64,000 nucleotides of DNA from Streptococcus mitis B6 (GCF_000027165.1 NC_013853.1:2046001-2110000), one strand, 5' to 3'; shown: positions 1-9,806, numbered from the stretch's first letter. The notes: a model not told the origin generated them from the sequence alone. Numbers and translations are program-made.

Positions 1-535
1 CTGAAATATCTATACCGTATTTAGCAAGAAGAGTTCCGTTGAAGGCGAAGTTTTGAGATGATGCAACGTTGGCTGCAACCGGAACTGCGTAAATTTTACC
101 GTTAATGCTGTTACCTTTGATGTAAGCTGGGTCAAGTGCTTTATAAAGCTCTGCCCCTTCTTTCTTATACAAGTCAGTCAAGTCAGCATAGGCACCTTTT
201 TGAGCATTTACAACATAGTTAGATGCAAAGGCGATATCGTAGTTTTCACCAGATGATGTGATAACTGACATTTTCTTATCATAGTCACCCCATCCAAGAT
301 ATTGGATATCCAATTTAGCACCAACTTTTTCACCGATGATTTTGTTGGCATTTTCTAGCAATTCATCCAAGTTATCTGGTTTGTCACCGATTTGGTACAT
401 TTTGATAACAGTTTTTTCACCTGAAGCTGAGTCAGCAGCTTTTTTGTTACCTGAAAGGTTTCCACAAGCAGCAAGACCAGCAGCTAAAGCGACTACGCTA
501 GCAGATGCAAAAGCATATTTTTTCCAGTTTTTCAT
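1..535 (-). CDS. ngtS: N-glycan ABC transporter substrate-binding lipoprotein (NgtS-like), C-terminus outside window
   Basis: This is the N-terminal 178 residues of an extracellular sugar-binding lipoprotein; the rest lies beyond the window start. The ATG at 535 follows AAGGAG by 8 nt. A lipoprotein signal is seen (positive MKNWKK, hydrophobic stretch, LAAC lipobox about residue 25), so the mature protein is anchored to the membrane. The mature part starts with a family-1 extracellular binding-protein fold (VIKMYQIGDKPDN, later YDIAFASNYV). Two permease genes lie upstream on the same strand. The sequence resembles what I recall of pneumococcal NgtS, which binds released N-glycans. Function is inferred from that resemblance and from the neighbouring mannosidases. 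A BOX element separates it from ngtP2. Confidence 0.75.
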   Translation of the reverse strand, partial: MKNWKKYAFASASVVALAAGLAACGNLSGNKKAADSASGEKTVIKMYQIGDKPDNLDELLENANKIIGEKVGAKLDIQYLGWGDYDKKMSVITSSGENYDIAFASNYVVNAQKGAYADLTDLYKKEGAELYKALDPAYIKGNSINGKIYAVPVAANVASSQNFAFNGTLLAKYGIDIS

Positions 536-585
536 GACAAAAACTCCTTTTTTTATTTTTAAACTTATAAACAATGTAATGATCT

Positions 586-740
586 TATACTCAATGAAAA
601 TCAAAGAGCAAACTAGGAAACTAGCCGCTGGCTGCTCAAAACACTGTTTTGAGGTTGTAGATAAGACTGACAAAGTCAGGAACATATATCTACGGCAAGG
701 CGACGTTGACGCGGTTTGAAGAGATTTTCGAAGAGCATTA
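586..740 (-). repeat. BOX element (boxA-boxB-boxC)
   Basis: Intergenic repeat between ngtP2 and ngtS. Read on the minus strand, boxA comes first; its reverse complement contains CTACGGCAAGGCGACGTTGA at about 690, nearly identical to the classical BOX-PCR primer sequence. boxB follows with a CAAAACAGTGTTTTG palindrome near 640, and boxC ends in TTTCATTGAGTATA near 590. BOX is a mobile palindromic repeat of mitis-group streptococci and supports the taxonomic placement. Here it is transcribed within the ABC operon and could alter mRNA folding between permease and binding-protein genes. Confidence 0.88.
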
Positions 741-791
741 ACTTCACGCAAGGGAAGTTTGGAAACGAGAAACGATTTTTCTCAACAAGCA

Positions 792-1715
792 CTATTCTTT
801 CACACCACCGATAGTCAAACCTTTTACAAAGTAGCGTTGGAAGAATGGATATAAGATTGCGATTGGAAGGGTTGCGACCACAACCATAGCCATACGACCT
901 GTTTCTTTTGGAAGAGCAACTCCCAGTTGACCAGATAGGCCGACTGCTTTGGCGATGTAGTCCATATTTTGTTGGATTTGCATGAGCAAATATTGTAATG
1001 GATACAAGTTGTCACTCTTTATGTAAAGGAGGGCGTTGAACCAGTCATTCCAGAAACCAAGAGCTGTCAAGAGCGTGATGGTTGCGATACCTGGTAGTGA
1101 CAATGGCAAACAGATTTGGAAGAAGATCCGGGCCTCACTAGCACCATCGATACGAGCGGATTCTAGAATAGCTTCTGGAATGGTCTTCTTGAAGAAGGAA
1201 CGCATCAAGATGATGTTAAATGGTGAGAGAAGCATTGGAACAATCAAGGCCCAAACTGTATCACCAAGTTGAAGCAAACGAGTGACCACGATATAGCCAG
1301 GTACCAAACCAGCATTGAACAACATACTAAGAAGGGCAAAGATCGTAAAGAATCTGCGATACTTAAAGGTTGTCCGTGAAATAGCGTAGGCATAAGTTGT
1401 TGTGATAAAGACATTTGTCAATGTCCCAACTACGGTTACAAAGACTGAGATGAAGAGGGCTTGGAGGATTTTATCCTTAAATTGTGCCAAAAATTCAAAA
1501 CCGTCTAATCCAAATTGGGATGGGAAGAAGCTATATCCATTTTGGAGGATACTCTTTTCATCTGTCACCGAAATAACGATAACGAATACAAAGGGTAGGA
1601 TACAAGAGAGGGCGATCAAACCAGAAATGGTACTGAAGAAGATATCTGCTTTCTTACTGAAGGAGTGAATGCCGACATTATCAATTTTTTCTTTTTTAAT
1701 TTTCTTTTCTGCCAT
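792..1715 (-). CDS. ngtP2: N-glycan ABC transporter permease (NgtP2-like)
   Basis: 307-residue inner-membrane permease of the carbohydrate uptake (CUT1) ABC family, MalG-like half. The ATG at 1715 was chosen because it is preceded by AAGGAGGAGAAT; a longer reading to 1754 has no ribosome site and overlaps the preceding gene. About six membrane segments are visible, and the EAA loop reads EAILESARIDGASEARIF (about residue 190), the contact with the ATPase. No ATPase gene is present, so energising by a shared MsmK-type ATPase is likely, as known for streptococcal CUT1 systems. It lies 13 nt after ngtP1 in one operon, and a BOX follows before the binding-protein gene. Confidence 0.85.
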   Translation of the reverse strand: MAEKKIKKEKIDNVGIHSFSKKADIFFSTISGLIALSCILPFVFVIVISVTDEKSILQNGYSFFPSQFGLDGFEFLAQFKDKILQALFISVFVTVVGTLTNVFITTTYAYAISRTTFKYRRFFTIFALLSMLFNAGLVPGYIVVTRLLQLGDTVWALIVPMLLSPFNIILMRSFFKKTIPEAILESARIDGASEARIFFQICLPLSLPGIATITLLTALGFWNDWFNALLYIKSDNLYPLQYLLMQIQQNMDYIAKAVGLSGQLGVALPKETGRMAMVVVATLPIAILYPFFQRYFVKGLTIGGVKE

Positions 1716-1728
1716 ATTCTCCTCCTTT

Positions 1729-2658
1729 CTAGAACAAGGCTGAGTTTGGATCAACTCGTCTTGCCAGTAAGTTTGATAGGATAACCAGAATCAAGCCGAC
1801 AACTGATTGGTAGAGACCTGCCGCTGAAGCCATCCCGATATCCGCTGTCTGAGTCAAACCGTTATAAACATATACGTCCAAGACATTGGTTACGTTATAA
1901 AGCTGACCAGCATTGTGGGGGATTTGGTAGAAGAGACCAAAGTCTGCACGGAAGATATTTCCGACTGCAAGGATGGTCAATACAGTTACCAATGGTGTCA
2001 ACTGTGGAATAGTTACATTGCGAATTCGTTGCCATTTGCTAGCCCCATCCACTGTTGCTGCTTCGTAGTAGGTTGGATCAATTCCCATGATTGTCGCATA
2101 GTACATGACACTGCTATATCCAAAGCCTTTCCAAATACCTAGGAAAAGTAGAAGATATGGCCAGATACCCAAGTCAGCGTAGAAGTTGATTTCCTTCATT
2201 CCGATAGACTCTAGGAAATGGTTGAACACCCCTTTATCAATGTTTAGGAAGGCATCTGTAAAGAAACTGATGATAACCCAAGACAAGAAGTAAGGGAACA
2301 ACATGGAAGTTTGGAAGATCTTAACCATTCTCTTAGAACGGAGTTCACTGAGGATGATGGCAATCCCTACAGATACAATCAAACCGATAAAGATAAAGCC
2401 GAGATTGTAGAGGACAGTATTTCGTGTGATAATAAAGGCGTCTTTTGAACTAAACAAGAATCTGAAATTATCGAGTCCGACCCATTTACTATTCACGATA
2501 CTATCTATAAATCCATTACTGGTCATGTGATAGTCTTTAAAGGCAACCACGTTCCCAAATACTGGAATGTAGAAGAATAGAATCAACCAGAGTGCCCCTG
2601 GTAAAACCATCAAGAGAAAGATCCAATTGTCTCTCAAGGTTTTTGAAAACTTATTCAT
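1729..2658 (-). CDS. ngtP1: N-glycan ABC transporter permease (NgtP1-like)
   Basis: 309-residue membrane permease, MalF/LplB-like half of a CUT1 importer. The start at 2658 has AGGGAGGAAATT upstream. The N-terminus has a short cytoplasmic stretch (MNKFSKTLRDN) then about six membrane segments. The EAA loop reads YYEAATVDGASKWQRI near residue 210, matching its partner permease. First gene of the ABC operon; a promoter at 2732-2760 with an overlapping perfect cre site (2713-2726) lies 55 nt upstream, so CcpA repression is expected in good sugars. In pneumococcus the homologous transporter genes are, as I recall, unlinked from the mannosidase locus; here they are adjacent. Confidence 0.85.
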   Translation of the reverse strand: MNKFSKTLRDNWIFLLMVLPGALWLILFFYIPVFGNVVAFKDYHMTSNGFIDSIVNSKWVGLDNFRFLFSSKDAFIITRNTVLYNLGFIFIGLIVSVGIAIILSELRSKRMVKIFQTSMLFPYFLSWVIISFFTDAFLNIDKGVFNHFLESIGMKEINFYADLGIWPYLLLFLGIWKGFGYSSVMYYATIMGIDPTYYEAATVDGASKWQRIRNVTIPQLTPLVTVLTILAVGNIFRADFGLFYQIPHNAGQLYNVTNVLDVYVYNGLTQTADIGMASAAGLYQSVVGLILVILSNLLARRVDPNSALF

Positions 2659-2712
2659 AATTTCCTCCCTTTTTTATTTTGATATCCATCTAAAAATTCC
2701 TTTTTAGACTTT

Positions 2713-2726
2713 TGATAACGATTACA
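2713..2726 (-). promoter_or_regulatory. cre site (CcpA operator) upstream of ngtP1
   Basis: On the minus strand the sequence is TGTAATCGTTATCA, matching the consensus TGWAANCGNTNWCA at every position. It overlaps the predicted transcription start of the promoter at 2732-2760, a position where CcpA acts as a repressor. Confidence 0.85.
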
Positions 2727-2731
2727 TTATT

Positions 2732-2760
2732 AGTATACTCCTATTTAAAGGTTAGGTTAA
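2732..2760 (-). promoter_or_regulatory. Promoter for the ngtP1-ngtP2-ngtS operon
   Basis: Minus-strand -35 TTAACC and -10 TATACT with exactly 17 bp between them. The predicted start falls inside the cre site. This gives the transporter its own promoter, separate from the upstream glycosidase operon. Confidence 0.6.
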
Positions 2761-2774
2761 ACTACTAATTATAG

Positions 2775-2805
2775 AAAAAACTCCACAAATTATTTTATGT
2801 GGAGT
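2775..2805 (-). terminator. Intrinsic terminator after the GH20 gene
   Basis: ACTCCACA (2780-2787) pairs with TGTGGAGT (2798-2805), 8 bp with a 10-nt loop. On the minus strand the hairpin is followed by TTTTTT. It ends the GH125-GH38-ROK-GH20 operon. Confidence 0.8.
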
Positions 2806-2822
2806 ACTTTTGAAGAAAGGGA

Positions 2823-2838
2823 TGTTTCACGAGAAACA
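2823..2838. other. parS-like ParB binding site
   Basis: TGTTTCACGAGAAACA differs from the 16-bp parS consensus TGTTTCACGTGAAACA at one position. It sits in the 3' untranslated stretch between the GH20 stop and the terminator. ParB (Spo0J) sites cluster near streptococcal origins, and this window is origin-proximal by gene order. Confidence 0.65.
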
Positions 2839-2866
2839 CTCTGCTCAAAGCAAAGTGCTCTTGTTT

Positions 2867-4747
2867 TTAAGTTGTATAAATGGTTGAAGCTGTCACAATA
2901 GTATGCCACTGGTTGGCTGTTGTGGCTGCGAAGTTCTTGTCTGCGTAGAAGTCGTTAAATGGCAGAATTTCTACTTCCAGCTCGTCGATGCGGTCAAGCT
3001 GACCAGCTAGATAAGCCTCGATGCGGCTTTCTGCTCGTTTGATGCGTTGCAAGAGTCCGCCCATACGGATATCAACTGTATCCAAGCCAAAGACCTTGTT
3101 TTCTCTCATCCATTGGTGGCTAAAGAGAGCATGGAAGTCTTCAATTCGGCTTCTGAGTTTTGGTAATTCTTGTCTGGCGATTTCTTGTAGGCTTTCTTTA
3201 TCACCTTCTTGGTAAGCCTGACGAATGCGCCGTCCCACATCGACTTTGCTACTTAAAATGGAATTCAACTGGGCCTGAGTTTCAAAGAGATAGGTATAGT
3301 TCCCAGCTTTTTCTTTAATGTCAGCGAGCATCTCAGCAGCCTGAGCGAAGTGCGGTTTGTCCTGTTCAGGTGCCATGTGCTGGTCAAGTATCGGACAGAG
3401 AACATCCTGATAAAAGACATAGCGGTTGGGATTGATGCCACTGAGATTGCCTGGTAGGTCTGGCAAGAGGTTAGCAAGGTCAATCTGCATGAAATCCTCA
3501 ACTGATAGGCCTGTATTGGTCTGGAAATGAGCAGACAGTCGGTCTAGGTCATTGCGGTAGCTGAGTTCTGCCCAGATTTGCAAGCTTGGGAGAATAGAGA
3601 ACTGGGCAGTTTCCCCACCATTGTCCCCCCAACCCGTCACAATGACTTCTTTGATATCATTGGCACGACAGGCCTTATTGGCTTCAAGAGCGATAAGACG
3701 GCTAAAATGGTTATTGGGTGTGAAACCAATCCACTTCCAAGCACCACCTGCAAAGGCAAGGTCATGGCTAATCTTGTGATGGTTGCGGAAATTGCGATTG
3801 TATTTTTCCTCGCTATCCTGATAATAGTCCCAGTAAACCAAGGTCACACGGTCTTTGAGACGATCTAGGTAGACTCGCGTTTCCTCTGGAATTTCCACAT
3901 CACGGTCGTACTGGCCATCTGCTGACATAAGTTTAAAGAACATATCGCTCCACATTTGGCAGTGGAAACCATATTTATCAGCAATATCCAGCACGCGCTC
4001 CAAGTGTTGGCACATGAGGAGACTACGGTCCACAACACCGTTCAGAATCAAGTAGCGTCCTAAACCAACCAAGTGGGCTTCGTCCATCCCGATATTGACC
4101 TTGCGAGTCTGCAGTTTAGATAGCGTCGCAAACATGCCATCAATCAGGTCGTAAACCTTTTCTTCGCCGATAAGGAGGATATCCTCCACATCACGGAGCT
4201 CCTGCACTTCTTTGACACCCCATTTGACGAAGGCTGACAAGTGGGCCAAGGTCTGAATACAAGGCACAAAGGTCATGTCAAACTGCTGGGCATAGGCTTC
4301 GATTTCCTGCAATTCCTTAGCTGAGTAGGCTCCACGGAAATAGCCAAAGTAAGGCTGCCCTTCAATCTGGTAGGTATCTTCCATGTAGAGCTCAAAGGTT
4401 GAGTAGCCCATGAGAGCCAAGACCTCAATCATCTGCTTGGCAGAAGCCACATTCAGCACTGCATTTCGAGAACAGTCTGCCATATAGGCTAAATCTTCAT
4501 AAGCTGCTTGTTCCTCAATCTCTACCTTGTCACCTTCTGCTAGGGATGTTGCCAACAGGGACAAGGCACGATAAAGTTGGTGGGGTTTGCGGTAAGTTAA
4601 TTGATAGTGGCCACCCTCACCCTTGATAGAGATAGAGGCTTGGTCAGACTGAGCGACAGCTACCTCTACATCTGGTAAAGAAATATGCTTTGTCAGCAAG
4701 TCGATTGCCTGAGTTTGTTTGGAATTAATTCCTGTAAATCTTACCAT
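2867..4747 (-). CDS. GH20 exo-beta-N-acetylhexosaminidase (GH20C-like)
   Basis: 626-residue cytoplasmic glycosidase without signal peptide. The catalytic barrel carries the Asp-Glu pair of GH20 enzymes in [11 protein letters not shown] (about residue 220), where Glu protonates the glycosidic bond and Asp assists the substrate acetamido group. It would remove terminal GlcNAc (or GalNAc) from imported N-glycans. The C-terminal 200 residues are helical. The ATG overlaps the end of the ROK gene by 7 nt, which suggests translational coupling. The order GH20-ROK-GH38-GH125 is that of the pneumococcal SP_2141-SP_2144 locus. Confidence 0.85.
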   Translation of the reverse strand: MVRFTGINSKQTQAIDLLTKHISLPDVEVAVAQSDQASISIKGEGGHYQLTYRKPHQLYRALSLLATSLAEGDKVEIEEQAAYEDLAYMADCSRNAVLNVASAKQMIEVLALMGYSTFELYMEDTYQIEGQPYFGYFRGAYSAKELQEIEAYAQQFDMTFVPCIQTLAHLSAFVKWGVKEVQELRDVEDILLIGEEKVYDLIDGMFATLSKLQTRKVNIGMDEAHLVGLGRYLILNGVVDRSLLMCQHLERVLDIADKYGFHCQMWSDMFFKLMSADGQYDRDVEIPEETRVYLDRLKDRVTLVYWDYYQDSEEKYNRNFRNHHKISHDLAFAGGAWKWIGFTPNNHFSRLIALEANKACRANDIKEVIVTGWGDNGGETAQFSILPSLQIWAELSYRNDLDRLSAHFQTNTGLSVEDFMQIDLANLLPDLPGNLSGINPNRYVFYQDVLCPILDQHMAPEQDKPHFAQAAEMLADIKEKAGNYTYLFETQAQLNSILSSKVDVGRRIRQAYQEGDKESLQEIARQELPKLRSRIEDFHALFSHQWMRENKVFGLDTVDIRMGGLLQRIKRAESRIEAYLAGQLDRIDELEVEILPFNDFYADKNFAATTANQWHTIVTASTIYTT

Positions 4748-5622
4748 TGGTTTTCCTCCTGCAACCAGTTGACAAGGGCACCGTAAAGATTAGCATCTGC
4801 ATGATAGGTACAGGCTTGAATGACAGGTGCGACCGTGTATTCTTCGTAGGTCTCGACAAAGTTATCAACAGCCTTCTTGACACCCTGAATAAAATCTGGA
4901 TTTTGACTGATAGAGCCTCCCAGGCTAATGACATCTGGATCAATCAAATACTGAATATTGAGCAAGCCTTGAGCCAGATTACGGTTCATGCGCTCAATGG
5001 CTTCTTGGCAAAGGGTATTTCCTGCTGCGGCCTCTTGGTAAATCTTGCGACCGTCCCAATCAGTCTGACCAGATTTTTCAATCACGTAGCGTACCATATT
5101 TCCAGTTGACGCTAGTTGCGACCAGTTGTTGAGCTTTTCAGCAGGGGCAAGGGTGGTCATGTAGCCAAATTCTCCACCCAGGCCGTGGCGACCTCGATGA
5201 AGTCTACCATTGATAATCATGGCTCCGCCAATCCCTGTCCCAATCACGACACAGGCTGCATTTTCAAGTTCTGGATGGGCCAGTAATTCACTGAGTCCAA
5301 CGCAGTTGGCATCATTTTCCAGATGGACAGGAATCTGATAAGAGCTAAGCGCCTCATACCAAGAAAATCCGTGGATGTAGGGCACGGCACTGAAGCCATC
5401 AATCACACCTGTCTCTTGATTGACCGCGCCTGGAACGCTCATAGCAATCCCGCTATAATCCTCTTCTGACAAGCGTTGATCTATCCACGCTAGTAAGTCC
5501 TCCAAGTTTTCTGGTGTTGGGATACTTGTCTTATCTAGTATTTTCCCATCAGGAGTCAGACTGGCAAACTTAATCCCAGTCCCTCCGATATCAATCGTTG
5601 CAATAGTCATTGTTTTTACCAT
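4741..5622 (-). CDS. ROK-family sugar kinase
   Basis: 293-residue ROK (repressor, ORF, kinase) protein. The N-terminal phosphate motif [12 protein letters not shown] and the second glycine-rich motif [11 protein letters not shown] (about residue 130) point to an ATP-dependent sugar kinase. There is no N-terminal helix-turn-helix, so it is a kinase and not a repressor. The usual CxCGxxGC zinc motif is missing; [10 protein letters not shown] is followed by other residues. It probably phosphorylates mannose or GlcNAc released by the neighbouring enzymes (inference). A second Met four codons later is also a possible start; neither has a strong ribosome site. Confidence 0.85.
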   Translation of the reverse strand: MVKTMTIATIDIGGTGIKFASLTPDGKILDKTSIPTPENLEDLLAWIDQRLSEEDYSGIAMSVPGAVNQETGVIDGFSAVPYIHGFSWYEALSSYQIPVHLENDANCVGLSELLAHPELENAACVVIGTGIGGAMIINGRLHRGRHGLGGEFGYMTTLAPAEKLNNWSQLASTGNMVRYVIEKSGQTDWDGRKIYQEAAAGNTLCQEAIERMNRNLAQGLLNIQYLIDPDVISLGGSISQNPDFIQGVKKAVDNFVETYEEYTVAPVIQACTYHADANLYGALVNWLQEENQW

Positions 5623-5628
5623 AAAAGG

Positions 5629-5661
5629 GGCGAATCAGCAGTTAGTTCTTACCTTTTCGCC
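5629..5661. repeat. Small inverted repeat upstream of the ROK gene
   Basis: GGCGAA (5629-5634) and TTCGCC (5656-5661) could form a 6-bp stem with a 21-nt loop just before the ROK start. There is no T-run, so it is not a standard terminator. It may tune translation or mRNA stability between the GH38 and ROK cistrons. Confidence 0.3.
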
Positions 5662-5692
5662 TCTCCTTTCTCTTTATGTTTACTTTTTGAAA

Positions 5693-8338
5693 TTAAATTC
5701 CTTCTTTTTTGATGAATTCTGTACGAATCTCTTGTGGTAAAATGAGGTCTCTATGAACTGGGTATGGTCGTTCCAGTAGGTCAAGGAAGAGATGTTGACT
5801 TTCCGGTACACGTACATTTTCACTACACATATTGTAGTAGCGAAGGACATAACCTTCTTCATTTTCAGCTACCTTAAAGGCTGTTGGACAGATTTGCGGT
5901 ATGCTGAGAACAGAATGGCTCAAAAGGCTACCAGTCGCAGCCACGCTTCCTTCCTGTCTAGCAAGCTGAAGGCTGGTAAATGGTGTCTGCAAGGCTTTAG
6001 CACGACGATAGGCTGAGAAGCGTTCTTGGGCTTGGTGGCATTCAAGCGCAAACTCGACTTCAAACTCACGCAAGCATTGTGCTTCTGGTGTTGGGAAGTA
6101 GCCCCAGTCACCTAGCTCACCTGACGCACGCAGAATGGTCACTGCAATAGTGTCGTCTCCAAGGATTTCGTATTCATTCAATCCCTTGTTGGATACAGTC
6201 ACACCTTTTTCATCGTCATACAGACTAACAAAGGCTTGTTGGTGTTGAGGATTTTCAGGATTTTCCCATGAAGCTGCTGGTTTGTTTGGTCGTGTCACCA
6301 CCTCATAGATGCTTTCAGAATCATTGCTTGGACGAGTATTATGAGTCTTGACCAAGAGACGGATACGGTGGTCTTTGGCAGTGTTGGTAAAGCGAGTCTT
6401 AAATCGGATTTGTGGATTATCAACAAAGACAGTCAACTCAGTTTCCAGAGGAATGCTTGTCAACTCTTCTGAACGTCCAGCTTCACGCTTCATAAACTCG
6501 ATGATGCCTTTTTGCTCTTCTTCTAGCTTTTCATCTGCACTGACAGGCACGGTCAATTCATGTTTGAGCAAAATCTTAGCGTAGCGAGCTGTGTTTTCCA
6601 AGACCTCGTAGCCCTTAAGCTCTGCATAGATTGGCTCTGTTCCTTTTGGTTGGAAATAGATATACTCGTTTCCTATGTCACCACGGTCTTCGAAGCGGAT
6701 AAAATCTTCATAGGCTTCATGAGTTGTCTTATCATAGACTTTAATGTTGTCATCCACACTCACCGTTACAAATGGCGTATCAATCATTCCGTTTTGGTAA
6801 ATACCCTCACGGTGTTCTTGCTCTCCTTCCAGCAATTGGAAGGTTGTCCAAGAAAGTGGTGCTAGGTGAACTGGAATGGTCACGCGCACTTGGCGAGCGA
6901 TACGAGCTTGGCGGAACTTGTCTTTTGGTAAATCATACTCAAAATTAGCCCCAAGGTCTTCGATTTTAGCCTCTACAGGACGACCATCCAAGTCCTCCAC
7001 ACGGTAACTTGGCAAGGTAAGAGCAACCATCTTCTTGTAGCCTTCTGTTGGGTGCAATTCCTTGAAATCACAAGTCGCAACATCAATTACTGTGCTGACA
7101 GTATCGACCTTATCATGCAAACCTGTGTTAATGACAGTAAAGATATAGTCACTTTGAGCCTTAGCTGTAGCGATTTTTCCCTTCCACTCGTTCAGAAGAT
7201 TACTCTTAACAAAGTTTCCTACTTGGTTGACCTTGGCAAAACGAGTTTCCATCTCGCGGTGAACTTCGTCCACGCTACAGCCACAGATGCTATCATGCGG
7301 CGCGTTCTGCAAGAGTGTTTTCCAAGCATAGGTCAACTGATCCTTGTGGTTGTGCCCCCCAGTGATAATCGTCAAGGGTTCTACAACTTGCTCTAGGAGG
7401 TTGCTATTTTCTTGGAAGGCTTGTTTGAGATAAATACGAGATGAAGAAGTGTTGGCAAGTGTGTACCAGCCATCTGTTTCCTGACTGGTCAACTCACCTG
7501 TAACCGTTGATAGTTGCTCTGGTAGGGCACTTTCTACAGCTTGAACATATTCATCAAAAGAACTATGAACAAAGGTCATATCTGGGAAGAGTTCATTTGC
7601 CACACGAATGGCTTCGCTTAGATTTTTCTGAACAGGCTGATGGTCACAGCCATTCATCATCAACCATTGGTTGGTCGAAGCGTAGTTACGCACATCTAAC
7701 AATTTTTGTTTCCAGAAGGTCAATGCCTCGTCTTTATCAACCGGGATTTCATTCCCGTTACTATACCAGTTGGCAAAGAGAATACCCAAAACACGACTAC
7801 CATCCGCACCCTGCCAGTACATTTCGGAAAACTGAGAAGTAAACTGCTCATCTTCGAGGACTTGGTTATCAAATCCAATCGGTTTCACACCACGACCAAA
7901 AGCGGCCACATGAATGCCTGATTTTTGAAGAATTTGAGGCGCTTGTCCCATATTCCCAAAGGTATCTGGGAAGTAACCAATCTGAGTAGATTTGCCCCAT
8001 TTTGCACATTCTGCTTGACCAATCAATGTATTGCGGACATTGGCTTCACTTGAAATCAAGTAATCATCTTGCAAGATGTAAAAAGGACCAATTTTCAATT
8101 TTCCTTCGTCAATGTAGCGCTGGACTTTGTCGCGATTTTCAGGGCGAATCTCCAAGTAGTCATCAAGGACAATGGTTTGACCATCCAAGTGGAAGCTCTT
8201 GAACTCAGGGTCATTTTCAAAGAGATCAAAGAGATTGTCAAACAATTCCACCAACTGCATACGATGGCTTTCAAAAGGCAAGTACCACTCACGGTCCCAG
8301 TGACTATGTGAGATAATATGTACGACAACATTTTCCAT
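5693..8338 (-). CDS. GH38 alpha-mannosidase
   Basis: 881-residue cytoplasmic alpha-mannosidase. The start at 8338 (MENVVVHIISHSHWD) is preferred over 8353 because GAGG lies 9 nt upstream. The N-terminal metal-site motif HSHWDREW, the nucleophile loop YFPDTFGNMGQAPQIL (about residue 135) and a second metal region (NGCDHQPVQ, about residue 260) are typical of GH38 enzymes. The C-terminal half is the beta-sandwich region of the family. In pneumococcus the homologue cleaves alpha-1,3-linked mannose of N-glycan cores. It lies between GH125 and ROK on the same strand. No frame damage was seen. Confidence 0.92.
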   Translation of the reverse strand: MENVVVHIISHSHWDREWYLPFESHRMQLVELFDNLFDLFENDPEFKSFHLDGQTIVLDDYLEIRPENRDKVQRYIDEGKLKIGPFYILQDDYLISSEANVRNTLIGQAECAKWGKSTQIGYFPDTFGNMGQAPQILQKSGIHVAAFGRGVKPIGFDNQVLEDEQFTSQFSEMYWQGADGSRVLGILFANWYSNGNEIPVDKDEALTFWKQKLLDVRNYASTNQWLMMNGCDHQPVQKNLSEAIRVANELFPDMTFVHSSFDEYVQAVESALPEQLSTVTGELTSQETDGWYTLANTSSSRIYLKQAFQENSNLLEQVVEPLTIITGGHNHKDQLTYAWKTLLQNAPHDSICGCSVDEVHREMETRFAKVNQVGNFVKSNLLNEWKGKIATAKAQSDYIFTVINTGLHDKVDTVSTVIDVATCDFKELHPTEGYKKMVALTLPSYRVEDLDGRPVEAKIEDLGANFEYDLPKDKFRQARIARQVRVTIPVHLAPLSWTTFQLLEGEQEHREGIYQNGMIDTPFVTVSVDDNIKVYDKTTHEAYEDFIRFEDRGDIGNEYIYFQPKGTEPIYAELKGYEVLENTARYAKILLKHELTVPVSADEKLEEEQKGIIEFMKREAGRSEELTSIPLETELTVFVDNPQIRFKTRFTNTAKDHRIRLLVKTHNTRPSNDSESIYEVVTRPNKPAASWENPENPQHQQAFVSLYDDEKGVTVSNKGLNEYEILGDDTIAVTILRASGELGDWGYFPTPEAQCLREFEVEFALECHQAQERFSAYRRAKALQTPFTSLQLARQEGSVAATGSLLSHSVLSIPQICPTAFKVAENEEGYVLRYYNMCSENVRVPESQHLFLDLLERPYPVHRDLILPQEIRTEFIKKEGI

Positions 8339-8434
8339 GAAGTAAAACCTCATTCTAAATTTAAATTTTTATTGTTAACGTTAAATGTAAATTTGTGATT
8401 CTTTCCAAGAATCAGTTGCGCTAAAGCGTGTTCC

Positions 8435-9715
8435 TTAGCGGATATCCAAGTAATCCAAGACCAATTCACAGAACATCATGTTAGCCCAAGAGAACCATTC
8501 ACGAGAATAAAGAGTTGGGTCATCCACGTGGAAGCTTTCGTGCATAACACCTGTACCACCATCGCAAGCAACCAGCTGATCCAGCAAGAATTTTTTCTCT
8601 GCCTTATCTCTTGTTGTCAAACCTTGGATAGAAAGGGCGATTGGCCAGATATAGCGATAGAAGGTATGAGAACTTCCGAGACCGCTAGCGTATTCTCCTT
8701 GGTAGAAGTATGGATTTTCAGGACTCAGAATGGTACGACGAGTTGCTTGATACACTTCATCATCGACCGAACAGTAGCCCAGATAAGGTGCAGCCAACAA
8801 ACTTGGTACGTTTGGATCATCCATGATGCTGGCATTTCCTAGACCATCCACTTCAAAGGCATAAATCTTTTCGCCCTTGCTGTTGCTTGTGTAGGCGTAG
8901 TTTTCAATTCCTTCTTGGATTTCAGACTGGAGGCGCTTGGCGTCTGTAGTAACACTCTGGCTATCAGCTAGGTCCAGTTCTGCAAAGATTTCTTGCACAT
9001 AACCCAAGACTACCACAGCAAACATATTGGACGGAATCAAGTAACTATACTGGCAACAGTCATCACTCGGACGAAAAGCTGACCAGGTCATGCCTGTCAC
9101 TGCAAAATTAGGGCCAAAGCCATCATTTACCAAGGTATCTTCCTTGCGGTCCGTATCGCGGACAAAACGATAAGGAGAGTTCTTATGGTCTTGTTCCACT
9201 GTCCACAGATGAAGAATTTCCTTAGTTGCTGCGACAAAAGTCTCATCAAACTGACTAGTCTCGCCAGTCTCTTTCCAGAGGAGATAAGCCAGCTGCAAAG
9301 GATAGCAAAGCGAGTCCACCTCATACTTGCGTTCCCAAATCCAGCCATTAAGGTCTGTATGGTCAGTCTCGTGGTGACCCTTCCAGTTTTCCTCAATGTT
9401 AAAGGAATTGGCATAAGGATCCTTTAGAATCAAGGTCATCTGACGTTTAACCAAACCTGCAATGGTCTGACGCAGGAGGGGATCTCTTTTAGCCACATGC
9501 AGGTAGGGTCTGAGTTGAGCTGTCGAATCTCGAAGCCACATAGCAGGAATATCCCCAGTCAAGACAAAAGTTGAACCGTCTTCTAAGATTTCAACCGTAT
9601 TGTCCAAGGTATCGGTGTAGCAACGCTCGAAAACATCCACCCACTCTGGATGGTCCTTAGCCCGCTCTGCCACTTCATCTAGCCATTCTCTAACAATTTC
9701 TTTTGAATAAATCAT
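8435..9715 (-). CDS. GH125 exo-alpha-1,6-mannosidase
   Basis: 426-residue cytoplasmic enzyme. The ATG at 9715 (MIYSKEIVREW) has AAAGAGG 9 nt upstream; a TTG 24 nt further out is less likely. Conserved family blocks are visible: GDIPAMWLRDSTAQLRPYL near residue 60, then HHETDHTDLNGWIWERKYE, and GLGSSHTFYRYIWPIAL near residue 350. GH125 is an inverting alpha-1,6-mannosidase family described from pneumococcus and Clostridium. First gene of the glycosidase operon. The satellite island is inserted only about 80 bp upstream of it, so its promoter may have been altered. Confidence 0.92.
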   Translation of the reverse strand: MIYSKEIVREWLDEVAERAKDHPEWVDVFERCYTDTLDNTVEILEDGSTFVLTGDIPAMWLRDSTAQLRPYLHVAKRDPLLRQTIAGLVKRQMTLILKDPYANSFNIEENWKGHHETDHTDLNGWIWERKYEVDSLCYPLQLAYLLWKETGETSQFDETFVAATKEILHLWTVEQDHKNSPYRFVRDTDRKEDTLVNDGFGPNFAVTGMTWSAFRPSDDCCQYSYLIPSNMFAVVVLGYVQEIFAELDLADSQSVTTDAKRLQSEIQEGIENYAYTSNSKGEKIYAFEVDGLGNASIMDDPNVPSLLAAPYLGYCSVDDEVYQATRRTILSPENPYFYQGEYASGLGSSHTFYRYIWPIALSIQGLTTRDKAEKKFLLDQLVACDGGTGVMHESFHVDDPTLYSREWFSWANMMFCELVLDYLDIR

Positions 9716-9793
9716 CGTGCAGTATCCTCTTTCAAACAAGTTTCATTTTCAGTATATAGCTTTTGAGACAGAAAATACATACACAAATGATAG

Positions 9794-9806
9794 TCATTTT
9801 TCTACA
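9794..9806. repeat. Candidate attL core
   Basis: TCATTTTTCTACA is repeated exactly at 22541-22553. Joining the two copies would leave a compact intergenic region of about 170 bp between the GH125 and GH92 starts, as expected for an uninterrupted divergent pair. Core length and exact exchange point are inferred. Confidence 0.5.

Noticed and set aside
8354..8434. cre-like sequence between GH125 and GH38 (CATTTAACGTTAACAAT on the minus strand)
   Set aside because: Only one half-site fits the consensus and there is no promoter next to it.
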